From assembly GCA_022072455.1 (NCBI GenBank), contig JAJVHY010000003.1:124001-188000 (forward strand): a stretch of 64,000 bases of DNA. The letters are read 5' to 3'. This DNA is from Verrucomicrobiia bacterium. GTDB taxonomy: Bacteria; Verrucomicrobiota; Verrucomicrobiia; Palsa-1439. The notes beneath the pieces were generated by a model. It was not told the DNA's origin. It did no database searches and saw only the letters and a program-made list of their open reading frames with translations. A program made the position numbers and the translations under genes. Position 1 is the first letter of the stretch. Each line of letters starts with the position of its first letter. This document shows, piece after piece, positions 32,980 through 41,552 of the stretch.

Positions 32980-34185
32980 TCACCGCGCCCCGCCCGACCC
33001 AGCATCAGCCCTAATCCGTCGTCGCTTTGCGCGTCGCTTCTTCACATATTCGACGGTCGCCGCCACGCCAGTCATCTCCGCCTCGAAGGTCATTCTCTTC
33101 GCCATCTCCGCGCTGTGTTCCGCTCGCAGATGCCCGTAGGTAGTGGCAACGAGAACTCCGCCATCCTTGTGACCCAGCCAACCGGCAATCACTTTGAAGT
33201 CGCAACCGGCTTCGATGGCGTTCGACGCAAAGAAATGTCGGAAACTATGCCGATGATATTTTGGAAGCCCCAATCGCTTTCAAACGGTCATCAACGCCCA
33301 GCATGCGTTAATCTCCAGCAAGATCCGGGCGTTCGGACGTGGCGGTGCCGGTAGTGCTGACTTCATTCGGTCGAGCAGATGCTCCAATGCAGGGAACAGT
33401 GGAATACTTCTGCCTTCGCCGTTCTTTGTTCCCTTTTCGCCGCCGGTAATCCGCACCGTCTTCTGAACGAAATCCACACCCTGCCAGCGGACTTCACTCG
33501 CCTCGCCGGTTCTGCATCCTGAATACGCCAAGAACTCGATCCAATCCGCCGCCCGCGCTGTTCGTGAGCGCATGTCGTTGACCAAGGTAACGAACTCATT
33601 GCGGGACGGGATCAGGACGATGGGTTTCTCTTGCCGCAGTCGCTTCAATCCGGTTGCGGGACTGTCCAACAACCAGCCGTGTTCGATGGCGTAGTTGAAG
33701 ACGAGTTTGATGGTCTCCAATTCGTGATTGAAGGTTCGGGAGCTGACCTTCTGCTTCCAGCGATCCGTTGCCCAGCGTTCGCAATCCAATCGGCTGATGT
33801 CCCGAATCGCCTTGCGGCTAAACCACCGGCGCATCCGGCGAATGACAGACTCGCGGCGGATGAATGTCGAACCGCTGATGTGCGGGCGAATTGAGTTCAG
33901 GTATGGCTCGCCAACATCCAAGAATGTTGGGTTGTAGCGATCTTTCGATACCTTCGGGTCAAGACGCCGAAGTTGTTCCCGATACTTTCCCAATTTCTGT
34001 TGGGCAATTTCGCGGTCTTTTGTTTTCAGGCTCCGGCGATGCTGACGCCCGTGCTTCTTGACGACCGCAAAGAAGATTCCTCCCTCGGATCGGTAGAGGC
34101 ATTCGCCAACCCGATACAAGGGGAAGTGTTTTGAGCCTGCCCGATGTTCGTTGATGCGGTTCGTAGTTTGTTGCGCAACGTTCAT
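32980..34185 (-). pseudogene. Tyrosine recombinase/integrase of the island, interrupted by one in-frame TGA
   Basis: The frame runs for 402 codons with a single TGA at 33282-33280 after residue 301. Before it lie a SAM-like core-binding domain and the first catalytic arginine (YSGCRTGEASEVRW) and lysine region (TGGEKGTKNGEGRSIPLF). After it, in the same frame, come KRLGLPKYHRHSFRHFFAS (H-x-x-R), VIAGWLGHKDGG and VATTYGHLRAEH (tyrosine nucleophile). Relatives usually read 'ACKRLGLPKY' here, so TGA probably replaces a TGC or TGT cysteine codon. The truncated product would lack half the active site. It is the presumed enzyme that integrated the island at tRNA-Gly. Confidence 0.85.
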
Positions 34186-34255
34186 CGAACAGAATGCTGA
34201 TGATGCGGTGCAAAATGTTTAAGAGCGGGGAGGCACTGGTTTCACCTTGCAACTG

Positions 34256-34273
34256 GTTAACGTATATGTTAAC
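34256..34273. promoter_or_regulatory. Operator-like repeat before the toxin-antitoxin pair
   Basis: GTTAAC-gtatat-GTTAAC, two copies of a self-complementary hexamer separated by 6 bp, lies 9 bp before the proposed toxin start. Autoregulation by the XRE antitoxin is typical of HigBA-type systems. Confidence 0.45.
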
Positions 34274-34282
34274 TTCCCCTAC

Positions 34283-34636
34283 GTGCATGAAATAAACTTT
34301 TACAGGACTGCCAGCGGTCATTGTCCTGTGGAGGAGTTCTTGGACGCCCTTGCGAGCAAGCAGGCGCAGAAAGTTGCGTGGACGTTGCAACTCATCGAGG
34401 AACTGGATCGAGTCCCGAGCAAGTATCTGGACAAGATGACCAGCACCGACAACCTCTGGGAAGTCCGGGTTGAGTTTGCCGGGAACATATTCCGGCTGTT
34501 GGGCTGGCTGGACGGCGGGACGTTGGTTCTGGGACATGGGTTTCAGAAGAAGACCCAGAAGACGCCCGCCAAGGAAATCGAGACGACGGAACAACGAAAG
34601 AACGATTATTTTTACCGAAGGACAAAGTCGCCATGA
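34283..34636 (+). CDS. higB: RelE/HigB-like toxin
   Basis: From a GTG at 34283 the protein has 117 residues and begins HEINFYRTASGHCPVEEFLDALASKQAQKVAWTLQLIEELDRVP, a typical start for the phage-derived Gp49-like HigB group. The ATG at 34247 would place the operator inside the gene, so I prefer GTG. VRVEFAGNIFRLLGWLDGGTLVLGHGFQKKTQKTP is the C-terminal active region of these ribosome-dependent mRNA endonucleases. It precedes its antitoxin with a 4-bp overlap, the HigBA order. Confidence 0.85.
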   Translation: MHEINFYRTASGHCPVEEFLDALASKQAQKVAWTLQLIEELDRVPSKYLDKMTSTDNLWEVRVEFAGNIFRLLGWLDGGTLVLGHGFQKKTQKTPAKEIETTEQRKNDYFYRRTKSP

Positions 34637-34908
34637 GTGACCTCAAAAAATACATTACGAATCGGAAGCGTCGGGATGCCGGATTTGCCAAGGGCTACGA
34701 CAAGGGCTACACCGAGTTCAAGTTCGGTGTTCTGATCCGAGAAGCGCGGGAGCAGGCTGGCATGACGCAGGAGGAGGTTGCCAAGAAGTTGCATACGAAG
34801 AAGACGGCGATTTCCCGCTTGGAGCAGCACTCAACGGATGTTCGCTTGAGCACCTTGCTGAAATTGGCGCGGGTCTTGGGCAAGGACTTGCAAGTAGTGC
34901 TGCGGTAA
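34633..34908 (+). CDS. higA: XRE-family antitoxin (HigA-like)
   Basis: The 91-residue protein has an N-terminal charged part and an HTH_XRE domain: FGVLIREAREQAGMTQEEVAKKLHTKKTAISRLEQHSTDVRLSTLLKLARVLGKDL. It overlaps the toxin gene by ATGA and would neutralise it and repress the operon. The pair probably stabilises the island. Confidence 0.85.
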   Translation: MSDLKKYITNRKRRDAGFAKGYDKGYTEFKFGVLIREAREQAGMTQEEVAKKLHTKKTAISRLEQHSTDVRLSTLLKLARVLGKDLQVVLR

Positions 34909-34994
34909 CGCTGGATGTGGGGTTGTTCCGCAGGGGGCTCGGGCGGTCGCTTTCATCGGTAGTAATTTTGTGCGGCTGGGCACAACTTATCGGC

Positions 34995-36522
34995 ATGTAT
35001 ACCGATACTCAGCAATGGAAGCAGATTCGTAACCTGTATTATCGACGGAGGCTCAGCAAGCGGCAAATCATTCGTGAATCTGGTTTTCACTGGGAGACCA
35101 TTAAACGGATGCTAAAATACCCACTGCCGGTCAAAAAGAAAAAGCCGGTCAATATATTTTGTAAGAAGCACGTTGCTCGACCCAGTAGAAATAAACTCCG
35201 TAATGCTGTTCAAGTCATTCGTGACAGTATTTCGCCGGACTGCATTCCAACTGCAAAGCGAAGCGCACTCTGCAAACTGGCGACATATTTGACTGATAAG
35301 GGTTTTGCTGTCCGTCAAACGCCCAATGACTACGAACCCCATCTGTGGATGCACCGAGTCATGCAAAAGATGGAGACCCTCGGAGCGGTTGCGGCAATGG
35401 TGGGCGACATTCCTGATCTTCCTGCTCTTTTAGAAAAAGCAAACAACGGCACGTTAATGGAAAGGCGGAAAGCGATTACTGTTTTGGCACGACACCGGGG
35501 GATTTCGTTTAGGTCTATTGGGCGTTTCCTCTGTAAAGCCGCACCATCTGTAACGAGATACTGGATGCAATACGAAGCGGGAGGTATGTCGGGTAGTTTC
35601 CATGGATATAAAAATCGAGCGAGGCTAGCCGACAATGAGGAATTAAAAGCAGCGGTTGTGTCTTTGCTGCATTCACCCCCGTCGCAATACAAGATCAATC
35701 GGACATCATGGAAATATACAGACTTGCTGAAATGCCTCGAACAGAATGGATTTTCAACGTCAAAAGAAGTCGTTCGTGAAATCTTGAAATCCGCTGGCTA
35801 CAAGTGGCGAAAAGCAAAAACAGTTCTGACCAGCAACGACCCCGAGTATCGGGAAAAGTTGGAGCGGATCAAAAGCATACTTTCCACTCTTGGCGCAAAC
35901 GACCGCTTCTGTTCGATTGATGAGTTCGGACATTTTGCGGTGAAGGCAAAGGGCGGGAAACGACTTGTTGCCCCAGATGAATACCCGCACGTCCCTCAAT
36001 TTCAAAAATCAAAAGGGTGGCTGATCCTTGACGGCAGCGTTAGAACTCTCGCAAAACCAAGTCACCCATTTTTACTCCAGAGCCAAGAACACCGGCGAGA
36101 TGATCACGCTCCTTGAGGTCTTGCTGGTGAAATACAAAGGCTGCGACAATTTGTATCTGTCATGGGATGCCGCCTCTTGGCATGCATCAAAGGAACTGTA
36201 TAAGGAGGTCGAGCAGGTAAACCAACCCGAGTATCGAGCCGCAGCACAGACGCCATTGGTCACGCTCGTTCCCCTCCCGAGTTCCGCCCAATTCTTGAAT
36301 GTCATCGAAGCGGTCTTCAGCGGCATGGCAAAGGCGATAATTCACAACAGCGATTACCAGTCAGTCGAGGAAGCAACGGCGGCAATTGATTGCTACCTCC
36401 GAGAACGGAATGAGTATTTTCAGCAACATCCAAAACGAGCGGGCAAAAAAATCTGGTGCGAGGAACCAGTGGTCTGCAAGTTTTCAGATTCCAACAACTG
36501 CAAGAACGCCAAGTTCCGATGA
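34995..36522 (+). pseudogene. IS630-type transposase in two frames
   Basis: Starting at the ATG at 34995 (MYTDTQQWKQIRNLYYRRRLSKRQIIRESG), one frame runs to 36116 and a second, shifted by one base, continues to 36522. The N-terminal HTH and a DDE_3-type core are present: first Asp in CSIDEFGHF (first frame), second Asp in LYLSWDAASWH and Glu in FLNVIEAVFSGMAKAIIH (second frame). The switch must occur around 36028-36060. It could be programmed frameshifting, known in some IS630 elements, or a decay mutation. This segment is more AT-rich than its surroundings. I could not find terminal inverted repeats. Confidence 0.75.
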
Positions 36523-36690
36523 GCAAGGCTTAATCACTGTCAGCGGCTATGCTTGGCGGCGGAGCAGGTCAGCAGGACTCGGCGGCAGAGCCTCCGCCTT
36601 CGGCGGTGGGTGGAGGGGCGGTGGGAGGCGGCATGACTGCGGTAAACAACAGTCGCAACTAATTTATAATGTGCAACTTGCAGAGCGACC

Positions 36691-36740
36691 CTTCCCAAGC
36701 CGGCTAGGAGGGTTCGATTCCCTTCGCCCGCTCCAATTTT
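36691..36740 (+). repeat. attR: 50-bp copy of the tRNA-Gly 3' end
   Basis: Identical to 20452-20501, starting at the anticodon loop. It lacks the 5' half of the tRNA and is therefore not a functional tRNA gene; it marks the right edge of the island. Confidence 0.9.
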
Positions 36741-36777
36741 TCCCGGTCATTTGCTGCGCAGCCGCCGGCCAGCGGGG

Positions 36778-37041
36778 TTAGTTTTTGGCGACCTTCTTCT
36801 GAAATTCAATCGCGTAGCTGGCTTCTTTCTTAGTCACTTCGACGGCGAGGCCTTGCTGCGCGGCCCAGTCTTTGGCGAGTTTCACGCGGTCTTCGCTGGG
36901 GGTGGAGATGCTCGTTTTGCCTTCGGCAACCATTTTTTGGACGATGGTGAGCCATTTCTGGTCGGTCGCGCTCGGTTCCGCCATGACTGACGAGCCGACA
37001 AGAATGAGGCAGCCAACGAACAGGATTGGATACTTTTTCAT
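36778..37041 (-). CDS. Small exported protein of unknown function
   Basis: The 87-residue protein has a signal peptide (MKKYPILFVGCLILVGSSVMA) and a short charged mature part (QKWLTIVQKMVAEGKTSISTPSEDRVKLAKDWAAQQGLAVEVTKKEASYAIEF). An AAAGGAAGA ribosome-binding site precedes the ATG. It is the first host gene outside the island's right border. No family recognised. Confidence 0.65.
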   Translation of the reverse strand: MKKYPILFVGCLILVGSSVMAEPSATDQKWLTIVQKMVAEGKTSISTPSEDRVKLAKDWAAQQGLAVEVTKKEASYAIEFQKKVAKN

Positions 37042-37211
37042 GGGTCTTCCTTTCGCCCGATCGGGTTCCTACGACCGGTAGTACCTCAAATAGCGATTTC
37101 CATGCCTTGGTGGCCCACTACATACTTTCCCTACTCGCGAATACAGATTGTCCCCAATTGCGCCCCAACGATATGAGTGCTTTAGTTCATCACAGTCAAG
37201 GTGAGGCAATT

Positions 37212-37475
37212 ATGAACTTTATTCTCAATGTCGAGAGCGAGTCGTACCCCGTCGAAGGCCTCCGTGTCCCCACCGACGCCTTACGGGCCAATGACCTCCA
37301 AGGACGGTCCTTGTTCTTCGTCTCGCCGGTGCGGCTGCCCATTGGGAAAAGCTGTTCAGTGATTGGCGACGAGGTGGGTTATCAAGTCGTCGTCAACGGC
37401 TGCTTTGGGTTTGCGTATTCGCTGAAGTTTCTCGTCTCCGGCACGATTGCCGGCAAGTTGGCACTCGCCACCTGA
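37212..37475 (+). CDS. Small unrecognised protein
   Basis: An AAGGTGAGG ribosome-binding site precedes the ATG at 37212, giving 87 residues (MNFILNVESESYPVEGLRVP). Codon use resembles the surrounding host genes. No signal peptide or domain seen. The frame is open further upstream, but the Shine-Dalgarno match supports this start. Confidence 0.5.
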   Translation: MNFILNVESESYPVEGLRVPTDALRANDLQGRSLFFVSPVRLPIGKSCSVIGDEVGYQVVVNGCFGFAYSLKFLVSGTIAGKLALAT

Positions 37476-37526
37476 TTTGCCTGCCGGAAAACTTGTTGCA
37501 CTTTATCCGCCGGTTGCTATATCTCC

Positions 37527-37544
37527 TTGTGAGAATTTTCACAA
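37527..37544. promoter_or_regulatory. Crp-type palindrome before the ferredoxin gene
   Basis: TTGTGA-gaattt-TCACAA is a perfect inverted repeat matching the Crp consensus TGTGA-N6-TCACA. It ends 13 bp before the GTG start of the ferredoxin and touches its ribosome-binding site, so it could repress transcription or form an RNA hairpin controlling translation. Confidence 0.5.
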
Positions 37545-37557
37545 AGGGTCGAACCGA

Positions 37558-38022
37558 GTGGCCTATTTCATCAATGATGCCTGTATTGGCTGTGGCGTTT
37601 GCGAACTGAAGTGTCCGGTGGACACGATCAGCGGCAAGGCCAAAGAGCTGTACACGATTCACGTCGAGAACTGCATTGACTGCGGCGTGTGCGCCATTTA
37701 TTGCCCGGTCTCCTGCATCGAAGATCAGTACGGCAACGTCGTGCAGCGCGTAAAGCCAAAGGACATCCCGAAGGCTCAAGTCATCGTGGACGACTGTACG
37801 GGCTGCGAGTTTTGCGTGGATATTTGCCCGTTTGACTGTATCCACATGATTGAAGATCCGACGCGAACCGGCGCGGTGCATTACAAGGTGGCTGAAGTCG
37901 TTGCCGAGGAATGCGTGGCGTGCCGGCTCTGTGAGATCGTCTGCGACAAGGATGCGATCATCGTGCCCAACGCGCCGACGCACCGGGCGGCGATGTTGCC
38001 CTCGCAATTGGAGAAGCACTAG
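37558..38022 (+). CDS. Ferredoxin with four [4Fe-4S]-type motifs
   Basis: A GTG at 37558 after AAAGGG gives 154 residues. Four CxxCxxCxxxC motifs follow in order: CIGCGVCELKCP, CIDCGVCAIYCP, CTGCEFCVDICP and CVACRLCEIVCD. This is two fused dicluster ferredoxin units, able to bind up to four clusters. It starts the gene run leading to the Rieske/cytochrome b complex and probably feeds or accepts electrons there. No signal peptide, so cytoplasmic. Confidence 0.85.
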   Translation: MAYFINDACIGCGVCELKCPVDTISGKAKELYTIHVENCIDCGVCAIYCPVSCIEDQYGNVVQRVKPKDIPKAQVIVDDCTGCEFCVDICPFDCIHMIEDPTRTGAVHYKVAEVVAEECVACRLCEIVCDKDAIIVPNAPTHRAAMLPSQLEKH

Positions 38023-38031
38023 TTCTTTGCA

Positions 38032-38952
38032 ATGAGTGACGAAGTTCAGCCGTTACCGGAAGAGAAATCGCGACCGGTCGCGCTGTTGGTTCAGTTGGTT
38101 TTCATTCCGCTGGCGGTGGTGTTGTTCTGCGCCGGGTTGGGCGCGCTGTTCATGTGGATGACCTCCGAGCGCAAGGATTTTGATGACTACGTGCGGACAC
38201 TCCGCGCCAGTCGGGGCGCCAAACGCGGCCAAGAAGCGCAATACCTGCTGAATTACATTCAAGAATCCAAACGCTGGCAGGGAATTTTTGATGTGACAGC
38301 GCAGATCAGTGCTGGTCCCGATGAGTTCCTGAAGAAGAATCCCGGCGCGGCGGCCGAATTGCGCGCGGTATTCGAGGAAAGCGCCGGGCAAGACGCCAAA
38401 ACGCGCCGGTACGTGGCGCTGGTGCTCGGAGTTTTGGGTGATCAGGAGTCGGCGCCTGTTTTGCGCCGGGCGCTGGATGACACGGATCCGGACACGGTAA
38501 AAAATTGTCTCTGGGCATTGGCGCGGTTGCGGGATAATGAAACCGCCGGGCCGGCGATTGAATTGACTCGGGCGGAGGATGTGAATGTCCGGTTGATGGC
38601 AGTGTATACATTGGGATTTTTGGAGCATCCGCGGGCCCGGGATATTTTGGCCGCGGCGTTGAATGATCCCGACGAGCTGGTGAAGTGGAATGCGGCGTTC
38701 GCGCTGGCCAATCGCGGTGACCGGGTCGCGCGGGATGTGTTACTGCGGTTATTGGACAAGGAGTTTGTCGACCGGCAATTGCAGGTGACGATGGCCAACC
38801 GGTCGAAATACCGGGTGGCAGCGGTGGTTTGGCTGGGACAGTTGGACAAAGAGGCTGCCCTGCCGGTATTGGAAAAAGTGGCAAAAGATGATTTGGATTT
38901 GCGCGTGCGAGATGCCGCGCTGAAGCAAGTTGAGGCGTTGAGGAACAAGTAG
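38032..38952 (+). CDS. Membrane-anchored HEAT-repeat protein
   Basis: The 306-residue protein has one N-terminal membrane helix (VALLVQLVFIPLAVVLFCAGLGALFMW) and then helical repeats of the HEAT type, e.g. RYVALVLGVLGDQESAPVLRRALDDTDPDTVKNCLWALARLRDNETAGPAIEL and RLMAVYTLGFLEHPRARDILAAALNDPDELVKWNAAFALANRGD. Such proteins scaffold complexes. Its position directly before the Rieske gene, with a 2-bp gap, suggests a role in assembly or as an accessory subunit of the bc complex. Confidence 0.8.
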   Translation: MSDEVQPLPEEKSRPVALLVQLVFIPLAVVLFCAGLGALFMWMTSERKDFDDYVRTLRASRGAKRGQEAQYLLNYIQESKRWQGIFDVTAQISAGPDEFLKKNPGAAAELRAVFEESAGQDAKTRRYVALVLGVLGDQESAPVLRRALDDTDPDTVKNCLWALARLRDNETAGPAIELTRAEDVNVRLMAVYTLGFLEHPRARDILAAALNDPDELVKWNAAFALANRGDRVARDVLLRLLDKEFVDRQLQVTMANRSKYRVAAVVWLGQLDKEAALPVLEKVAKDDLDLRVRDAALKQVEALRNK

Positions 38953-38954
38953 AC

Positions 38955-39539
38955 ATGGCAGCAAACGAAACAAAAACACAACAGACGTTGTCGCCGCGCG
39001 AGCAGGCGATCCGGCAACTCAAGGTCAAGGGCTACCTCGACCAAGACGGCAAGCCGATGGGGCGCAGGCAGTTCATGGTCAGCTTGGCGCTGGCGTGGGC
39101 GACGTTCGCGGCGGCGCTGGGTGGATTGGTGACGATTTTGAGCGCGTTCATCATTCCGCGGGTGGACTTCACCCGCATCGAGAGTTTCAAGGTCGGCGCG
39201 CCGGGAAATTTTCCATCCAAAACCGTCAACGAAGATTTCAAATCATCCGGCAAGTTTTGGATCGTCAATGACGGTCAGAAAATTTTCGCGCTTTCAGTGG
39301 TCTGCACCCATCTCGGTTGCACGCCAAACTGGATGAGCAACGAGAGCAAGTTCAAATGCCCCTGCCATGGAAGTGGGTTCACGATGCAGGGCAAGAATTT
39401 CGAAGGCCCGGCGCCGACCTGGCTGCGCCGGTACGAAGTGTCGCTGGCTGACGACGGGCAGATTGTCGTGAACAAAGGCCGGTTGTTCTTCGAGGAAAAA
39501 GGCGAGTTCGAAGATCCCCGGTCGTACATCGCGGTCTAG
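38955..39539 (+). CDS. Rieske iron-sulfur protein of a bc-type complex
   Basis: The 194-residue protein has an N-terminal membrane anchor (FMVSLALAWATFAAALGGLVTILSAFIIPR) and the Rieske cluster motifs CTHLGC and CPCHGSGF with the disulfide cysteines. It transfers electrons from quinol to cytochrome c in a bc1/b6f-type complex. It is followed at 9 bp by the cytochrome b gene. Confidence 0.93.
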   Translation: MAANETKTQQTLSPREQAIRQLKVKGYLDQDGKPMGRRQFMVSLALAWATFAAALGGLVTILSAFIIPRVDFTRIESFKVGAPGNFPSKTVNEDFKSSGKFWIVNDGQKIFALSVVCTHLGCTPNWMSNESKFKCPCHGSGFTMQGKNFEGPAPTWLRRYEVSLADDGQIVVNKGRLFFEEKGEFEDPRSYIAV

Positions 39540-39548
39540 AGAATCATC

Positions 39549-40328
39549 ATGCTTGGCAAACTCAAAAATTCAGTGATGGACTCGCAGGTCAAGAAGTCCA
39601 TCTTCCGCGTCGGCATCCCGAACACCGACCGCAAACGCGTCCTGATCGTGCTCGGCAACGTCTTCCTGCATTTGCACCCGACCAAGGTGCGAACCAGCGG
39701 CGTCAAGCTCCGGTACACTTGGTGCGCCGGTGGATTGTCATTCTTCCTCTTTCTCGTGCTCACTCTGACTGGCGTGCTGTTGATGTTCTATTACCGGCCG
39801 ACGGTCGAAGGGGCGTATGTGGATATGCTTGATATTCGTTCGCAGGTGCCATTTGGCATCATGCGCGAACTGCACCGGTGGTCGGCGCACGCGATGGTGA
39901 TCATGGTGATGATCCACATGTTCCGCGTGTTCATGACCGGCAGCTACAAGCCACCACGGGAATTCAACTGGGTCATTGGCGTCATTTTGCTGGTGCTCAC
40001 GTTTCTGCTGAGTTTTACCGGGTATTTGTTGCCGTGGGATCAGCTCGCGATTTGGGCCATCACGGTCGGCTCGAACATGGCGAAAGCACATCCGTTCGTC
40101 GGTGCGGCCGGACCGTTCGCGGACTTCCTGCAAATCGGTGGTGTGCCGCTGGTCCATCCGGGCGACGACGCACGGTTCATGTTAATCGGTGCGAAGGAGC
40201 TCGGCGGGACGACCTTGCTGCGGTTTTACGTCTTACACTGCGTCGCGATTCCACTGGGTGCGGCGGTGTTGATGGCGATTCACTTCTGGCGCATCCGCAA
40301 GGACGGCGGCATCTCGGGGCCATTGTAA
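39549..40328 (+). CDS. Cytochrome b6-type subunit (cytochrome b N-terminal half)
   Basis: The 259-residue protein has four main membrane helices and the paired haem ligands: LHRWSAHAMVIMVMIHMFRVF in helix B and FYVLHCVAIPLGAAVLMAIHFW in helix D. The 'SYKPPREFNWVIGVILLVLTFLLSFTGYLLPWDQ' segment is typical. It forms the quinol-oxidising core with the Rieske protein; the separate C-terminal half is the next gene, the split arrangement seen in b6f and many other lineages. Confidence 0.93.
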   Translation: MLGKLKNSVMDSQVKKSIFRVGIPNTDRKRVLIVLGNVFLHLHPTKVRTSGVKLRYTWCAGGLSFFLFLVLTLTGVLLMFYYRPTVEGAYVDMLDIRSQVPFGIMRELHRWSAHAMVIMVMIHMFRVFMTGSYKPPREFNWVIGVILLVLTFLLSFTGYLLPWDQLAIWAITVGSNMAKAHPFVGAAGPFADFLQIGGVPLVHPGDDARFMLIGAKELGGTTLLRFYVLHCVAIPLGAAVLMAIHFWRIRKDGGISGPL

Positions 40329-40331
40329 GCC

Positions 40332-41549
40332 ATGACTGAACACGCTGTCGTTCACGCCAATCCTGCGTTTGAAGCTTTCAAGGCCATTGCGAACATGCTG
40401 GCCGACCCGCGCGCCAGTTTCTTGGGTGCGGTCGGCGGCTTGATCTTGATGTTGCGGTTCCGCCGGTACGTCTTCAACTGGTACGTCGGCGCTTTTGTGT
40501 TGATCGTCGAGGCGGTGGTGATCCTGGCCGGTATGATGGATCCGAATTTCAAGCTCATCATCGGCAAGCCGGACAACGTGCCGATCACAATCATGTTGTT
40601 TCTGTCCACGATCACGCTTTGGCTGGCGATGACCCAGGCCGTCAACAACGAGCGGCGCGCCGAACAGAAGTTGCCACCGGAGGAAAAAGAAACCTCGAAC
40701 CAGAAAACGTGGGTCTGGCCGGACCTGCTCTACATCGAGTTCATTGCGTTGATTCTCTGCACCGTGGCGTTGATTCTGTGGGCGGTTTACCTGCGGGCGC
40801 CGTTGGAAGAGCCGGCTAATCCGTCCGCCACGCCAAACCCGTCGAAGGCGCCGTGGTACTTCCTTGGGTTGCAGGAAATGCTCGTGTACTACGATCCGTG
40901 GTATGCCGGCGTCGTTCTGCCGTTGATCATCATCATGGGCTTGATGGCAATTCCGTACATTGACACGAACCCGAAGGGGAATGGCTATTACTCATTTGCC
41001 GAGCGCAAATTTTCGGTTTCGATGTTCTTGTTTGGATACCTCGCGCTGTGGGTGTTTATGATTATCACCGGCACATTCTTGCGCGGGCCGGGGTGGAATT
41101 TCTTCGGACCGTTTGAATACTGGGATCCCCACAAAGTCGTCGCCCTTAACAACGTCAATGTCTCGGACTACGTCTGGGTTGTGTTATTCCCGAAACTCGG
41201 TGACCTGACCGGCATTGCGTGGTTCAAGCAGGGCCTGCCGCCGGTCCAGAATGTCGTACCGGCCTTGATTCCGCCCGATATGGCCAGCATCCGAGCCTTC
41301 GGCCACGAACTGTTCATGGCGTGGAAGCGCGAATTCGCCGGCATCATCTTTATCGGTCTGTACTTCTTGGCCGGCCCGTGGGTCATGGGCAAGACGTTCC
41401 TCAAGTCGTACTTCAAGTCCTTGGATTTTGGCCGGTACAGTCTCTTGGCATTCTTGGTCTTGACCATGGGCACCTTGCCGCTCAAGATGGTTTGCCGCTG
41501 GCTCTTCGACCTTAAGTACTTCATTGATACCCCGTGGATCAAATTCTGA
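40332..41549 (+). CDS. Cytochrome b C-terminal subunit (subunit IV-like, extended)
   Basis: The 405-residue protein carries the subunit IV features TWVWPDLLYIEFIALILCTVALILWAVYLRAPLEEPANPSATPNPSKAPWYFLGLQEMLVYYDPWYAG (PxPSKAPWYFLGLQE includes the PEWY-equivalent) and then more helices than standard subunit IV, including an N-terminal helix pair and GIIFIGLYFLAGPWVMG. The extended form occurs in bc complexes with large fused cytochromes. It is 3 bp from both neighbours. Confidence 0.88.
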   Translation: MTEHAVVHANPAFEAFKAIANMLADPRASFLGAVGGLILMLRFRRYVFNWYVGAFVLIVEAVVILAGMMDPNFKLIIGKPDNVPITIMLFLSTITLWLAMTQAVNNERRAEQKLPPEEKETSNQKTWVWPDLLYIEFIALILCTVALILWAVYLRAPLEEPANPSATPNPSKAPWYFLGLQEMLVYYDPWYAGVVLPLIIIMGLMAIPYIDTNPKGNGYYSFAERKFSVSMFLFGYLALWVFMIITGTFLRGPGWNFFGPFEYWDPHKVVALNNVNVSDYVWVVLFPKLGDLTGIAWFKQGLPPVQNVVPALIPPDMASIRAFGHELFMAWKREFAGIIFIGLYFLAGPWVMGKTFLKSYFKSLDFGRYSLLAFLVLTMGTLPLKMVCRWLFDLKYFIDTPWIKF

Positions 41550-41552
41550 CCG

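Larger units (their letters stand above)
20452..36740. mobile_element. Genomic island integrated at tRNA-Gly(CCC)
   Basis: The island is about 16.2 kb between two identical 50-bp repeats of the tRNA-Gly end. It contains a tyrosine integrase (32980-34185, interrupted), an XRE protein, a HigBA-type toxin-antitoxin pair, an IS630-type transposase, an ArsR regulator, a GH16 glucanase and, inserted 9 bp inside attL, a 10.2-kb Mu-like transposon. Without the transposon the older island is about 6.1 kb. Flanking host genes are an ABC export pair on the left and respiratory genes on the right. Confidence 0.88.

Noticed and set aside
32676-33005. Minus-strand ORF of 109 residues between the XRE gene and the integrase
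   Set aside because: No conserved features, overlap with the integrase 3' end and poor composition; treated as non-coding.
34995-36522. Terminal inverted repeats of the IS630-type element
   Set aside because: I compared 34910-34995 with 36523-36690 and found no convincing inverted match, so borders are not reported.
36691-36740. A second tRNA-Gly gene
   Set aside because: Only the 3' half of the tRNA is present and the preceding bases cannot form the acceptor or D stem; it is the attR repeat.
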